Assembly: GCA_037178855.1 (NCBI GenBank)
Contig: JASJZC010000003.1
Coordinates: 1,488,001 to 1,552,000 of the forward strand
DNA: 64,000 bases
Direction of reading: 5' to 3'
Source: Oscheius sp. JU75
Taxonomy: Eukaryota; Nematoda; Chromadorea; Rhabditida; Rhabditidae
Below the pieces are notes generated by a model. It was not told where the DNA came from, did no database searches, and saw only the letters and a program-made list of their open reading frames with translations. How positions within the stretch are numbered: position 1 is the first letter of the stretch; each line of letters begins with the position of its first letter. The position numbers and the translations under genes were made by a program. This document shows, one piece after another, positions 12,301-22,195 of the stretch.

Positions 12301-13615
12301 AACGGCTGACGCTTGACTCGGAAAGCTCGACACATTTGGTCGGCAGTAAAGTGAGGTCGACGAGAGCGTCGTTGTCACCTTCCTTGGCTCGAGGAAGAAG
12401 CGTCATGAGCTCTTTTTTGATTTCTGTCTCTTCAGCATCACACATTTGATATTTCTTCTCGATTCTTCTAATTCCATCTTCTGACACTGCAGGATTGCTT
12501 GACTTTTCCTTGATCTCCTTGATTCTTCGCTTCTGGCTCTCTATTTTTCTCAGCATTTCTTCCAGAATCCCAATGACTTTCCCCGATATTTCAGTGTACT
12601 CCTTTTGAACGGCGATCTCCACTTGCCAGAGCTTGGCTAATACCCGAAGGTCGACGAGGCAGTACTGCTGAGCAACACCTTCGTCAAGATTTGTCATGAT
12701 CGATTCGTAAATGGACTTTAGCATCTCCATAGCAGATTCCAGGGTATCGGGGAGACGCAACGCCCGAGGCGCAACGTCAGCATGAACCTGAAGAAAGCTA
12801 ATAAGAAAACAAACAATTCGAAGCGTACAAAAACAGTTTTAAGAGTTTTTTTTTAATAAGACCCCAGTTTAGTTTTGTTTGATCATAAAATGAGCTGAGT
12901 TTCAAATTCGATGTGTCCTTTTAGAAGTAGATTTTCTTCTATTTAAATACTCACTTTGACCTCTAAGTTGTGCGACGTGAAATCCTCTCCATCTTTGTAG
13001 TCGCCTCTTATCTTTGCATCCAACGAAACCTTCCATTTGTCGAGTTTTCCTTGCAGCTCTCCCTTGACATCCATAAGTGACGATCCCTTCCCATACTTGT
13101 AGATGACAGACATGCAGGCGTCGGCTCCTTTCTCGATCTTCCAGACGACATGAGTAGCACCACAGTTTACTGCATTCAAAGCGATATGTTTCAAAATATC
13201 ACGATTGTAAAAGTTCAGCGATTGGGTCACGGTGCGGATATGTTGAGTGATATGGTGTTGTACAGAATGCTCAGTATTTTTTGAGTCGTTGATGTAGCTG
13301 GCAGATCCTCCGACTTTGATCAGTCCAGCCAATATGCTCAACGAGACTTCTCCCGAGATGTTCAGTGCTTCTCGTCTGTCTTTCAGATTATCGGTGAAGG
13401 ACTGCGAATACTTAAAGTTGTAGATTTTTTCTGTGTTAACAAAATCGGTCATCGAGCTGAAAAATAAAAATGCCACTTGCAACATTTTCCACAACTCACT
13501 TGTCGCAAAAAATATTTCCAGGCACAAACTTGTCCGTATGAATATCGTAAAGAGCTCCAAGAGGCTCGGCCCTTCCACAGGCAGGGCGATATATTGCCGA
13601 GTTTTTCATGTCCAT
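9365..13615 (-). CDS. SNTX-type MACPF/CDC-like protein fused to a P-loop GTPase
   Basis: Exons 13615-13500, 13456-12955, 12787-11739, 11698-11068, 11033-10887, 10552-9958, 9910-9720 and 9682-9365 are all in phase and give 1182 residues. Residues about 1-470 follow the stonustoxin-type core: an opening GxxxPLGALYD..D..VPG block, a core with LIKVGGSASYINDS and ATHVVWKIEKGA, then the helical FAT-like and thioredoxin-like parts (the latter near IYILFFSV). A cysteine cluster follows at about 530-575 (TCYEC, CDCG, KCC). The GTPase has G1 GETGVGKT (604-611) and G3 DTPG (686-689); a cysteine-rich segment (KCKCKLCNKK) lies further on. The core is known outside venom, so a pore-forming toxin role is not implied. 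No signal peptide is seen, so it is probably intracellular. The start lies 4 bases after a tttctttcag acceptor. Introns are as short as 34 bases. Confidence 0.8.
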
Positions 13616-14809
13616 ATTTCTGAAAGAAAAATGTAGAAAAGAATGTGTGACCTTACTGTGGCGAGGAACTAGCTCAGCTGTCAACCCTCTTTCTAGTTTT
13701 TTTGTCTCTGTTTGTCTGTACTACTCTATTCCTCTTGTCGACTTCTGTTTGTCTTTGGCAATCATTTCCTTCTTACAAGTTGTCAATTTTCGCGTCTGCC
13801 TTTCTGGAGTCATTATTGCTAACTAGTGAGTTACTTCATGCGCCCACTAACTGTTGGCAAATTAAGTCAGTTTGGGAGCTAGCGTCTATGGAAGATAGTT
13901 GCTACTGTCACGGTAGCTTGACTGGCTGTGAACATGCGAACGGGTTGAAGAGCTATATCCTTGCCTACTAGTCTTCGGAAACTGTTACCGTATGTAAGAA
14001 TATCCCAGTAATGATTGAATCTACTGACAGTAGCTGAACTACTGTCTTCTCAAATATCTACGATCGCAATGCTGTTCTAGTAGTCAAGAGTTCAGACAGA
14101 ATCAACATTCAAAAGAGATAGTCATGAGTATGCGGTTTAAGAAGAAAGAGGGAGGCAAAAAAATAAAACAAGGATAATGAGAGAGAATGTTAGAGATACA
14201 GGTAGTTGCTAACTAGAATAGAGCTATCTACAGCTTTGTTGGAGTGACACAGAGATAGAAAGTTCAATGGAAACAAAATCAGAGAGGATGTGGTACTCTG
14301 TAAAAAATGACAGGGTTACTGAGAAATTGGGCTGGCAAATACAAGAGCGAGTTACACCCCTGATAACCGAGGAATTATATTACATTCCTAAAAAAAAATC
14401 GAGACGTTACATCCCGGAAAGCAAAGTGGCTTATCGGGGGGGGGTAAAGTCTTGCTATCTCTGCCCTCGACTCCGCAATTCCCATTAGGCTTCCGTTCTA
14501 TTGTAGCTCTGGAAACCTTGGCTAATTTTTATGCCTTAGCAATAGCCAAGTGGTGTACGGTTCTATGCTAAAAGGCCTTTTTAGCAATCGATATTTTTTC
14601 AGTCTAACTAGGGAAGGGTTTTAGTTGCCCGCGGGATATCGAAACGAGGTAGGTGTCATTCGAAAGGGCATCGAAAATGATGGTGTTTGCCAAATTTTCA
14701 GCTGCGGAATGGATGTCTGCTGTCCTCAGGAACTTTTCCCGTTCCCAGATTTTGAGCTGAATTTGCTCTCTTAGACTTGGATATCCAGTGCTTCTGTCAG
14801 CGCAAGTGA
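13616..14809. other. Stretch with no supported gene
   Basis: No splice-consistent coding sequence. 13818-13871 resembles 52272-52327 (a small dispersed element around an inverted actagtg / cactaac core). The rest is AT-rich and unremarkable. Confidence 0.5.
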
Positions 14810-15372
14810 CCAAGTGGTGCAGTGCCTAAGTGCTCCGCTGGAAAACTTTTGGTTTTTGGCTCGAATCCTCTCTTCGGAAAACATTTTTATTTACTCATTT
14901 CAAGAGTATTTAGCTTCTATCATAGCTTTTTTTTTACTGCTAAAAGCTAGAAAATATTTATAGTCGTCCTTCCCATTTCCTAACTTTTTTCTGATCTATA
15001 GTTCACGCGTTCAAATCCGTTTTTCGGAACGAAGAAATGCTTTTCCGGCTTGGCTATGTTTTGCAAAGTTGTAGAACAGATCAAGGGCTACAACTTTGCA
15101 GTACATTGACACGTAAAAAACCTTTTCTTAGTCAAAGTGGCTGTGAAATTGTGCGATACTGGTCGTCACAGTGCTATCCGAAAAAAGGATTTTTGTATTC
15201 AGTGAGTGAAAGGGTCGACTATAAATATTTTCTAGCTTTTAGCAGTAAAAAAAAAGCTATGATAGAAGCTAAATACTCTTGAAATGAGTAAATAAAAATG
15301 TTTTCCGAAGAGAGGATTCGAGCCAAAAACCAAAAGTTTTCCAGCGGAGCACTTAGGCACTGCACCACTTGG
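14810..15372. repeat. Perfect 157-base inverted repeat with 249-base spacer
   Basis: Arms 14810-14966 and 15216-15372 read as exact reverse complements. Each arm begins with a tRNA-like part (ccaagtggtgcagtgcc, then ggctcgaatcc, which fits a pol III B box) followed by an AT-rich tail. The spacer carries a 12-bp stem-loop at 15063-15099 (gcaaagttgtag / ctacaactttgc). Perfect arm identity points to a recent foldback insertion or inverted duplication. No target-site duplication could be fixed. Confidence 0.85.
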
Positions 15373-16391
15373 TTCAAGCTACGTGGTATTCTGCAAAAAA
15401 GGGCGTGTTGGGGATCAGGCGACACCTGGGGGCCCTTTATCTAGGAACACAAGTCACTTATATTCAATGAGGTTCCTTAGCGCCAGCTCTCTCTCTCTCT
15501 TCGCAAGGTCAATACCTTGTCAGTACGGAACTATGGACTACGTCAAAAATATAGGGACACCCTCGCGATAGCGCGCGCGCTTCACACTTTCAAACTTCGG
15601 GAGTATTTCCATCGAATTCATCGTGCTCTTGAACCCTTATAGCCATTTTTTCGTGGTTTAAAAACGCGAATGGCGCGGCGGGTCCTGCAATATGCCGCTA
15701 GTCAACCTCGTTCCTGAACAGACTATACACGACAATGCAAAACTACTGAACACCGAAAGTCCGTACAACATGGAGGGTGCACTATTTACCAATCGTCTTT
15801 GAATATTATAAGAGCCATTAATTCTATCTGTGTTATGCGCGAATGGGAATGCCTACTGTCAAACTACAAAAGAACTGTCGAAGAGTTCGGAAAAGCCGCT
15901 TGCATTTTGACTGATAGCCCCGATTATATACTCGAGGCTTATCTTTGACTTATGTAGTCGTAAATCGGCTACTTAGCTAGCAAGGTGCGGTTTGTTATCA
16001 GGCATGTTTGGCAGCATTCAATATAGCTCTTCACAGAAACACAAAGGGTATCAGTGAAAATGATCTGAAAAAGTATGGCATTACGTATAAGCAGCAGGAA
16101 GTTTTAAATTTTCAGATCCTCCTCTACGCTCTAAACGTCCTGAAACTCGGAGGGGGTACTTTACTAGGAACTGTCTTCGATTTCCGAAGTGACTAGGAAC
16201 TACAAGAGATGAGAATTACAATTATGTCTGATCTTCGACGTCAACTGTATGATGCCCGCTTGGTTTCTCTACTGCAAGGATAAGAGAAGGGACAAGCTCC
16301 CAGATGACCAACGTTTCTACAATCGAGACGTCTGGTTTCGATGACTGAAAGCTTATTATAGAGAATAGTGAGAATGAAACGCCGGAATATA
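15373..16391. other. Stretch with no supported gene
   Basis: Short open frames only; includes a gcgcgcgc run at 15572-15579. It ends at the TA target of the mariner element. Confidence 0.5.
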
Positions 16392-17213
16392 CAGGGTGCC
16401 CCAAAATTACGGTAACCGCGCGGAACGCGCCGATATGCGGCTTTTTGTAAAGGGGCTGTTTTATTCTTTGTTTTTATTGTGTTCCTCCTTTTATTTACCA
16501 TGTTTTCTGTTGTTTCAAACCGAATATGCTATCATTTTCAGAATGGTCAAAGCTTCGATCCACCGCCAAACAATTCTTGCCCTTCACCAACAAGGCGTTC
16601 AGGCGATCAACATCTCTCGTCAAGGTGTCCAAGAAGCTCGTGTCTACTACCATTTCGCGATTCAAGGAGCTGGGAAGTGGAAAAGACCGTCCCGGACGAG
16701 GATGACCCATTTGTGTGACCACCAAGCCATTTTCAAAGGCTCGGTCCAAGAAGCACTTCAAAAAGCGTCCCTGGTGCTTTCAACAGGATGGTGCACCGGC
16801 TCTCAAGTATAATGCCGTCCAATCTTGGTGCAAGCAGAACTTCCCCGAATTCATTGACTTCAACCAGTGGCCTCCTTCATCTCCAGACCTCAATCCAATG
16901 GACTACTCGGTTTGGAGTATTCTCGAATCGAGGGCTTGCTCAAAACCCCATCGTGATGTCGAATCGTTGAAAAAATCGCTGGAAAAAGCTTGAAACGAGC
17001 TCGATGAGGACTACTTGCACGCCACCGTCGAGGCCTTCCCGAAACGTCTCCGAGCCTGTGTCGCTGCTGATGGAGATACTTTCGAATCTTAAGATGTTAT
17101 TTTGTTTAGTTTTTTTTATGGAGAATAAAACCTATATGGTCTGGTTTCCAGTTTTGCAATTTTGACGGTTTGGCGCTGCATTTTACTGGTTACCGTAAAT
17201 TTGGGGCACCCTG
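16392..17213 (+). mobile_element. Internally deleted mariner (Tc1/mariner superfamily, DD37D-like)
   Basis: The ends are inverted repeats: cagggtgccccaaaattacg at 16392 and its near reverse complement ending at 17213, with TA on both sides (16390-16391, 17214-17215). Inside, from about 16541, is a transposase start with the helix-turn-helix part (HRQTILALHQQG; a frame slip near 16615 continues into the second helix). After a deletion come QQDGAPALK and SPDLNPMDY, the second and third catalytic aspartates with 37 residues between them, then a premature TGA at 16991-16993. The first catalytic Asp segment is missing, so the 822-base element is non-autonomous. aataaaa lies near the 3' end at about 17125. 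Confidence 0.9.
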
Positions 17214-17801
17214 TAGTTGTCTAAACGGTGTACTCGATGACAGTACTGAGTTTCTGCAACCTTCTGTGACTGTCTACTGCTTGTGAGTGTCACCTCTGAA
17301 TCCTGTCAGTACTTGTCCTCTTCCTATCTCCAATGTGTCCCCATCTGATGTCTCCGTGTATCGTACAGACCAACGGGATAGTACAACCGGTTCATGTACT
17401 AGAGATCGAATTGTCTACGGAGATCAAAGCAGACTGAAATGAGGCTGAAAATAGGGGCTGACAAAGTGGCGCAGTACATGCGACAGGAACAAACAGTAAA
17501 CGTAACTGGAACAAACAGACTGGCCTTCTCCATATTTTCCTCGAACAGTGTCAAGACCTGACAGATCTTAGCGAAGACCCACTCTGACTCGCCAGAGTTC
17601 AGTTTCTAGCAGCTTTGGTCTGTGTCTCGCACATCACAATCTCCAGCACGACTCCTTTCGTCCCAGTAGATAGACGTCTTAGGCCCGGCTCAAACGTGGC
17701 GCCCTGCGTCTCGTGCAGGGCTTATTTTCAGCGCTCAGGGTGCGCAACGGAAAGCAGCCATTTAGGGGTCAAGGTTGCACTTTTCTCATTTTGAGGTGAC
17801 C

Positions 17802-17840
17802 TGCAAAGTTGTAGCATTTTTTCTGCTCTATAGCTTTGCA
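17802..17840. repeat. Recurrent stem-loop (tgcaaagttgtag / ctatagctttgca)
   Basis: Imperfect 13-bp stem related to those at 15063-15099, 29003-29047 and 54323-54375. Confidence 0.6.
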
Positions 17841-17963
17841 GAGAATTGCAAGACGAAAAATGTAATCTTGACAGAACTTGTGGGGGAGGAGGGCTTTACT
17901 CAGCAATTTCTTGTTTCATTATAACGATTACAGGAGAGTAGGGACTGGCCACAAAATTCGGCC

Positions 17964-18281
17964 AAGGCTCAGAACTATGTGAGACGAAGGTTACCTTATT
18001 TCTTCTAATATAAGTACCCCTTTACGTAATAAACACCCTTAGCGTCGTGTCGACCAGTGGGTCCCAAACTGACGGTATTTATACCCGCTCCTTCCAGCGG
18101 GCATAAATACACCCCACCGTCAGTTTGGGACCCACTGGCCGACATTTCTGTCAGCTTCAATGGGTCCCACAACGGTTTATTATAAACGGCTGAAAATTCT
18201 AGACAAACTAATGTAGTGTAACAAGCCTTTTACAGGCTTTCCCAAGGAGGTCGTGATCATGTTAAACCGTTGTGGGACCCA
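17964..18281. repeat. Dispersed repeat copy B with two nested palindromes
   Basis: 17964-18036 matches copy A at 7925. Then comes a long palindrome, 18054-18089 against 18096-18138 (ccagtgggtcccaaactg / cagtttgggacccactgg plus an inner tacccgct / agcgggca stem), and a 19-bp perfect inverted repeat, 18161-18179 against 18263-18281 (tgggtcccacaacggttta). It looks like a foldback-type or MITE-type element. Confidence 0.75.
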
Positions 18282-18427
18282 AAGGTTAAACCTGCTTTTT
18301 CGCGCAATTTTTCCCCACGATCTATAACATTAGGATTAGACGCATGCGGTACACTGTCGCTTTAAAGCAAGCGTTCACTAACCCTATGGTTAAGGACACT
18401 CATGAGTCTCGGGGAAATTCACTGCGG

Positions 18428-18500
18428 CGTTTATCCCTATAGCTCAGTCAGTTAGCGCTCTGACTACAAATCAGAAACGAATCGGGTTCGATTTAGACTT
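18428..18500 (+). other. tRNA-like sequence (pseudogene or SINE head)
   Basis: A-box-like tagctcagtcagttagcgc, an anticodon-like hairpin tctga ctacaaa tcaga, and a B-box-like gggttcgattt, followed by a T run. The T arm does not fold properly and the acceptor stem does not close, so a working tRNA is unlikely. Confidence 0.4.
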
Positions 18501-19097
18501 TTTTGCCCTCTGAAGAAACCCTCCAAAACATCCTCGGACTTTCACATCACAGTGCGAACCCAACGAAGCAGCTACTTTTGTCTTGCCCAAATCCTCTCGA
18601 AATCCACCTCTATAGGCTCAATTTTCTTCAACTCCCCATACGGGAGCCATACATCAGATTCTGTTCTATACGTCATTGTCCAACTAATGTAATTTGCATG
18701 TAACTTCGGGCTTTTTTTCAGAACAAAATTACGTTCTGGTACATTTGCAGTGTCGTAAAATGGAGATTTCATAGTGATCCAAATGTACACTTTTGCCGAT
18801 TTGCGTGGGAATGGAGGTTTTGTGAAACGTGGTCTCCGATATGGGGCTGTTGACTAGCCAGAGAGTCGGCGTCGCAGCAGGAGACGAGCATACGGTTCTG
18901 AATAGGTTTGTCAGAATAAAGACTGTCAAGCCCCTAGCGTCTACGGTATTCCGACACTTCTACACAGGTAATTGAGAGCTTTGTACTTTGCCATAGATCA
19001 GTGTTCGTTCCTAATTATTCGGTAAGTTCGTAAGGGTAGGGACAGAGACATATAGTGACAGAAAGACTCCCGGACAGCTCCCACAAACCATACGCAT

Positions 19098-19103
19098 TTT
19101 ATT
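19098..19103 (-). terminator. Probable polyadenylation signal aataaa
   Basis: aataaa on the minus strand about 95 bases past the stop codon at 19197. Confidence 0.55.
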
Positions 19104-19196
19104 CGAGCAGAATAGACATTTTGAGAGACATATCTTGTCAAAGCACAAAAGACACCCGTATCGGCAGATCAAAAGATCCAAAAAACAATGGCAGAA

Positions 19197-20870
19197 TCAA
19201 GCAGCGAGAGACAGTATCAAAGTAACAATGGCTACTGTGAAGGCAGTGGAAGCACCAGCTTCCTCGTCCTTCTGTGAGTCGGCATGCTTCACGATCATCC
19301 AGCCGTCCTCTCCCTCTTCGAGAGGATATTCTTTGACGTCGGTGGTAGCTAAAAGCCGGTTCAGTACTGATATGGGACAGAACAAACCTTCTGTCTCCGG
19401 AGCTTCGGTTTTTTTCATATTTAAACTGTCCTGGTCACGACGAATCTCATCCTCCTCCTCAGAGTCGACCATCTTCGGGGTCTCATATTCCAGGTCGTCC
19501 TTCTTCGGATGGTGATCCCAGTAATCGTTGTGGTCTTCCTTCTTTTCTTCTTCGGCACTGGAAAGAGTGGACATTGGTCTGTCTTTCTGTCTCTCTGTTT
19601 CTTTGTCCGTCCGTCTCTCTGTTTCTCTGTCTTAAACTCACGTCAGATCGATGCTATGTTCCTCAGCTGTCTTCTCAGCAGCCTCCCTGAGAACATTCTT
19701 GACCGCTCCAAAAGTCTCATCGTCGTGTTCCTCTTGCCCTTCTTCCACCTTGACCTCATCACCCTCCTCTTCTGGTTCAAGGTGAGGCTCGGTCACAATC
19801 TCTTCGCCCAAATCGATTCCATGTTCCTCAGCTGCTTTGGTAGCTGCACTCTCCAGTACCGTGGCAATCTGTCCGATACTTCCAGCTGGAGGCTTCTCAA
19901 TCTGCGAGCTTTCTTCTTGAGCTGTGGGTTCTGAAACGAAGGTGATGCGAAACACTGACAGAAAATAGACCTTGCTTGTAGTCCCAAGTGTTTCCTTCAG
20001 GCTGCTCTGGCTCCAAATCCTCGTCTGTCAATTCCTCACTGTCATAGTTCTCGACCTTCAGCCTGGTGTTGACCTGTTCTCTAGCCTGCTTTTCTTGTCT
20101 CTTCTTGTCCTCCTCCTGTCTCTGTCTCTCTTCCTCCTGTTTCCTTCTCTCCTGGAGCTTTCTCAGGTCTTCCTGTCTTTTTTCCTCCTCTCTCTGTCTC
20201 TGTTCCTCTCTCATCTGGTGCTCCCTTCGGCGCTGGTCTTCTTGTCCCCATTGGGAGTCAACTCTCCTCTGATCTTCTGTCACTCTGTGCTGCTCTCTGG
20301 CTCTCTGTTCCTGCTCCCGTCTAGCCATTTCCTGTCGTCTCTGTTCCTCGACTCTTTGTCTCTCTCCTTCCCGGCGACGGTACTCTTCCTCGTATCGCTG
20401 ACGCTCAGAATCTTGGGATCTCTTTCTCTCTTCCTGAAAGCAAGTGACTGGTTAGGTGTACAGATAGTGACAGTCTCTCACCTCCTCCCTGATCTTCTGC
20501 TCGTACTCTCTTCTTCTCTGATCATTGACCCGAGCCTCTGCCTCTCGTCTCTCAGCCTCAACTCTGTTCTGGTCCGGGACTCTTAACGCCTCATTTTCCT
20601 TCTCAACATTCTCCAGAGGATCTTCACCAACTAAAACTTTCTGTCATGACATGTAAGCCCGAAAAACTGACTCTTATACTGACAGCGATCTCCAGAATAG
20701 ACTCCAATCAGACAGATACAGCTGTGTACCGCTGGATTTGAGAAGGAGAAGGCACACATTCCGCCATTCTCACACTTGATGTTGCAGGCAGACTGAGGGA
20801 AGACTAGTCCCTGTCCAGAGGGATCTGTCACGGCCAGTAGGGGTAGGATGAGTAGGAGAAAGAGCCGCAT
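19197..20870 (-). CDS. Secreted EGF-like, charged coiled-coil protein, probably GPI-anchored
   Basis: Exons 20870-20672, 20630-20482, 20433-19971, 19930-19642 and 19557-19197 join in phase to 486 residues. It starts with a signal peptide (MRLFLLLILPLLAVT) and one EGF-like domain with six cysteines (CNIKCENGGMC, then CICL and GDRCQ). Next is a very charged Arg/Gln/Glu stretch of about 190 residues (QRREEERQ-like), predicted as a long helix or coiled coil, then an acidic region. Exon 4 carries an internal duplication: IGQIATVLESAATKAAEEHG and FGAVKNVLREAAEKTAEEHS. The C-terminus is a short hydrophobic tail (STAFTVAIVTLILSLAA) directly at the stop, as in a GPI-attachment signal. Function unknown; an extracellular or cuticle-surface role is plausible. 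Confidence 0.75.
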
Positions 20871-21300
20871 TGAGTGGAAATCGGTCCCTAATTGTCCGTC
20901 GTTCTCCTGAATAATCTTTCTAAGGTACTTTATGAGAGGAGTTGAAAGAGAGAGTAGAGGAAGATTGTTTTTGAGGTAGTGGACGCACCAATTCATGCGG
21001 TGAGAGGCAGAATAGGCAGTGGAAAGAGAGAGTAACTGAACAGTCTAAAAAGTCTCTGTGTCAGTTCTCTGTCTGAGAATGGTACTGGGAGTAGAAGATG
21101 GTTACATGGTATGAGAGACAAAGACTAGGTGTCAGGAAAAACGGACAGAGAGATTCTGTAGACTGTGCTGTCCAGAACGAAGTAACCACTCTGATATGAT
21201 ACAGTCTGGCAGTGATAGTGACAAAGGAGAGAGATGAACAGGGACAGAAAGACTGAGAGACTAAGAGAATAAGAGGCAGAAACTGGATAGGATACCAGAG

Positions 21301-21462
21301 TAGACGTCTGTCTCTGGTTCTTGACACTCTTAACTGAACTTGTCAACCTGAACCTTATCTGAACAACTCAACTGTAATCCAGCCAGTTTCTACAGTTGCT
21401 ACCCTGTCAGGTCGTCGGCTCTCGTCTCTCTACCGAACAGTCAACAGAATCTATCAGTAGAG
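21301..21462 (+). repeat. Dispersed repeat unit, copy 1
   Basis: Carries the shared words gaacttgtcaa, caactgtaatccagcc, tttctacagttgctac and ctcgtctctctaccgaacag that define the family. Confidence 0.8.
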
Positions 21463-22019
21463 TTCAGACGGAGAGTTCTAGAGAAACACTTGGGGGAGCA
21501 GATTCTTACTGACCGGAGGCTTCAAAAACTGCCCTGCACGCCTGCTTTTGGAGCAAACAATGAGCTGTCAGCCAGTGTAGATTTATGCCAAATTGATCAA
21601 AGATCGAAGATTTAGCTCTAGACAAGAGATAGAGAGCGAGGATAACCAGAAAGTTCTATAAATCTCATGTTAGGAAACATTTCAAACATGGTAAGCAACT
21701 GGACAAAGAAGCTTTTTTGTCTCTCTATCTGAACAGTTGTCCCCAAATCTCAGCTTGACCTTTTGACTGACAAGTAGCCCCCATCCAGAAAACTTATTAA
21801 ACGGGCTCGAAAAGTGTGTTAAACAAACAACACCTTTCGCTCCAAAGGTGTCGCCGTCAAGACCCCAATTCCGTGGCAATTAGCCCGCGGGCGGCAAGGC
21901 TCTGACAGAGAGACAACGCCTGTCCTCTCGCTACTCTGGGTCATAAAAATGTAGCCACACGACAGGTGTTACCGTCTTTTAAACAGGAAACAAGGTCGAA
22001 GTGGGACTGGAGACGGTGA

Positions 22020-22195
22020 GACATAGAGACAGTAAGACAAAGACTGGGTAGACTACCAGAGTAGAATCCGAGAGCGTCTGACTCCCGACTTACAGCATTG
22101 AACTTGTCAAGTCTTTTCCTGGACAAGTCAACTGTAATACAGCCAGTTTCTACGGTTGCTACTCCGTCAGCTCGTCGAGAGAGAGAGAAAGAGAA
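22020..22195 (+). repeat. Dispersed repeat unit, copy 2
   Basis: Starts at a GAGACAG tract; shares gtagactaccagagtagaat, gaacttgtcaag, ggacaagtcaactgtaat, tttctacggttgctac and gtcagctcgtcg. Confidence 0.8.

Larger units (their letters stand above)
17214..19090. other. Gene-free stretch with stem-loops and tRNA-like sequence
   Basis: Holds a stem-loop at 17802-17840, dispersed repeat copy B and palindromes at 17964-18281, and a tRNA-like sequence at 18428-18500. No coding exon is supported. Confidence 0.5.

Noticed and set aside
9365-13615. Calling the SNTX-domain gene a venom toxin
   Set aside because: No signal peptide is seen and the toxin-specific B30.2/SPRY end is absent; the core domain is widespread in non-venom proteins.
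18428-18500. Functional tRNA with anticodon ACA
   Set aside because: Anticodon stem pairs, but the T arm and acceptor stem do not; kept only as tRNA-like.
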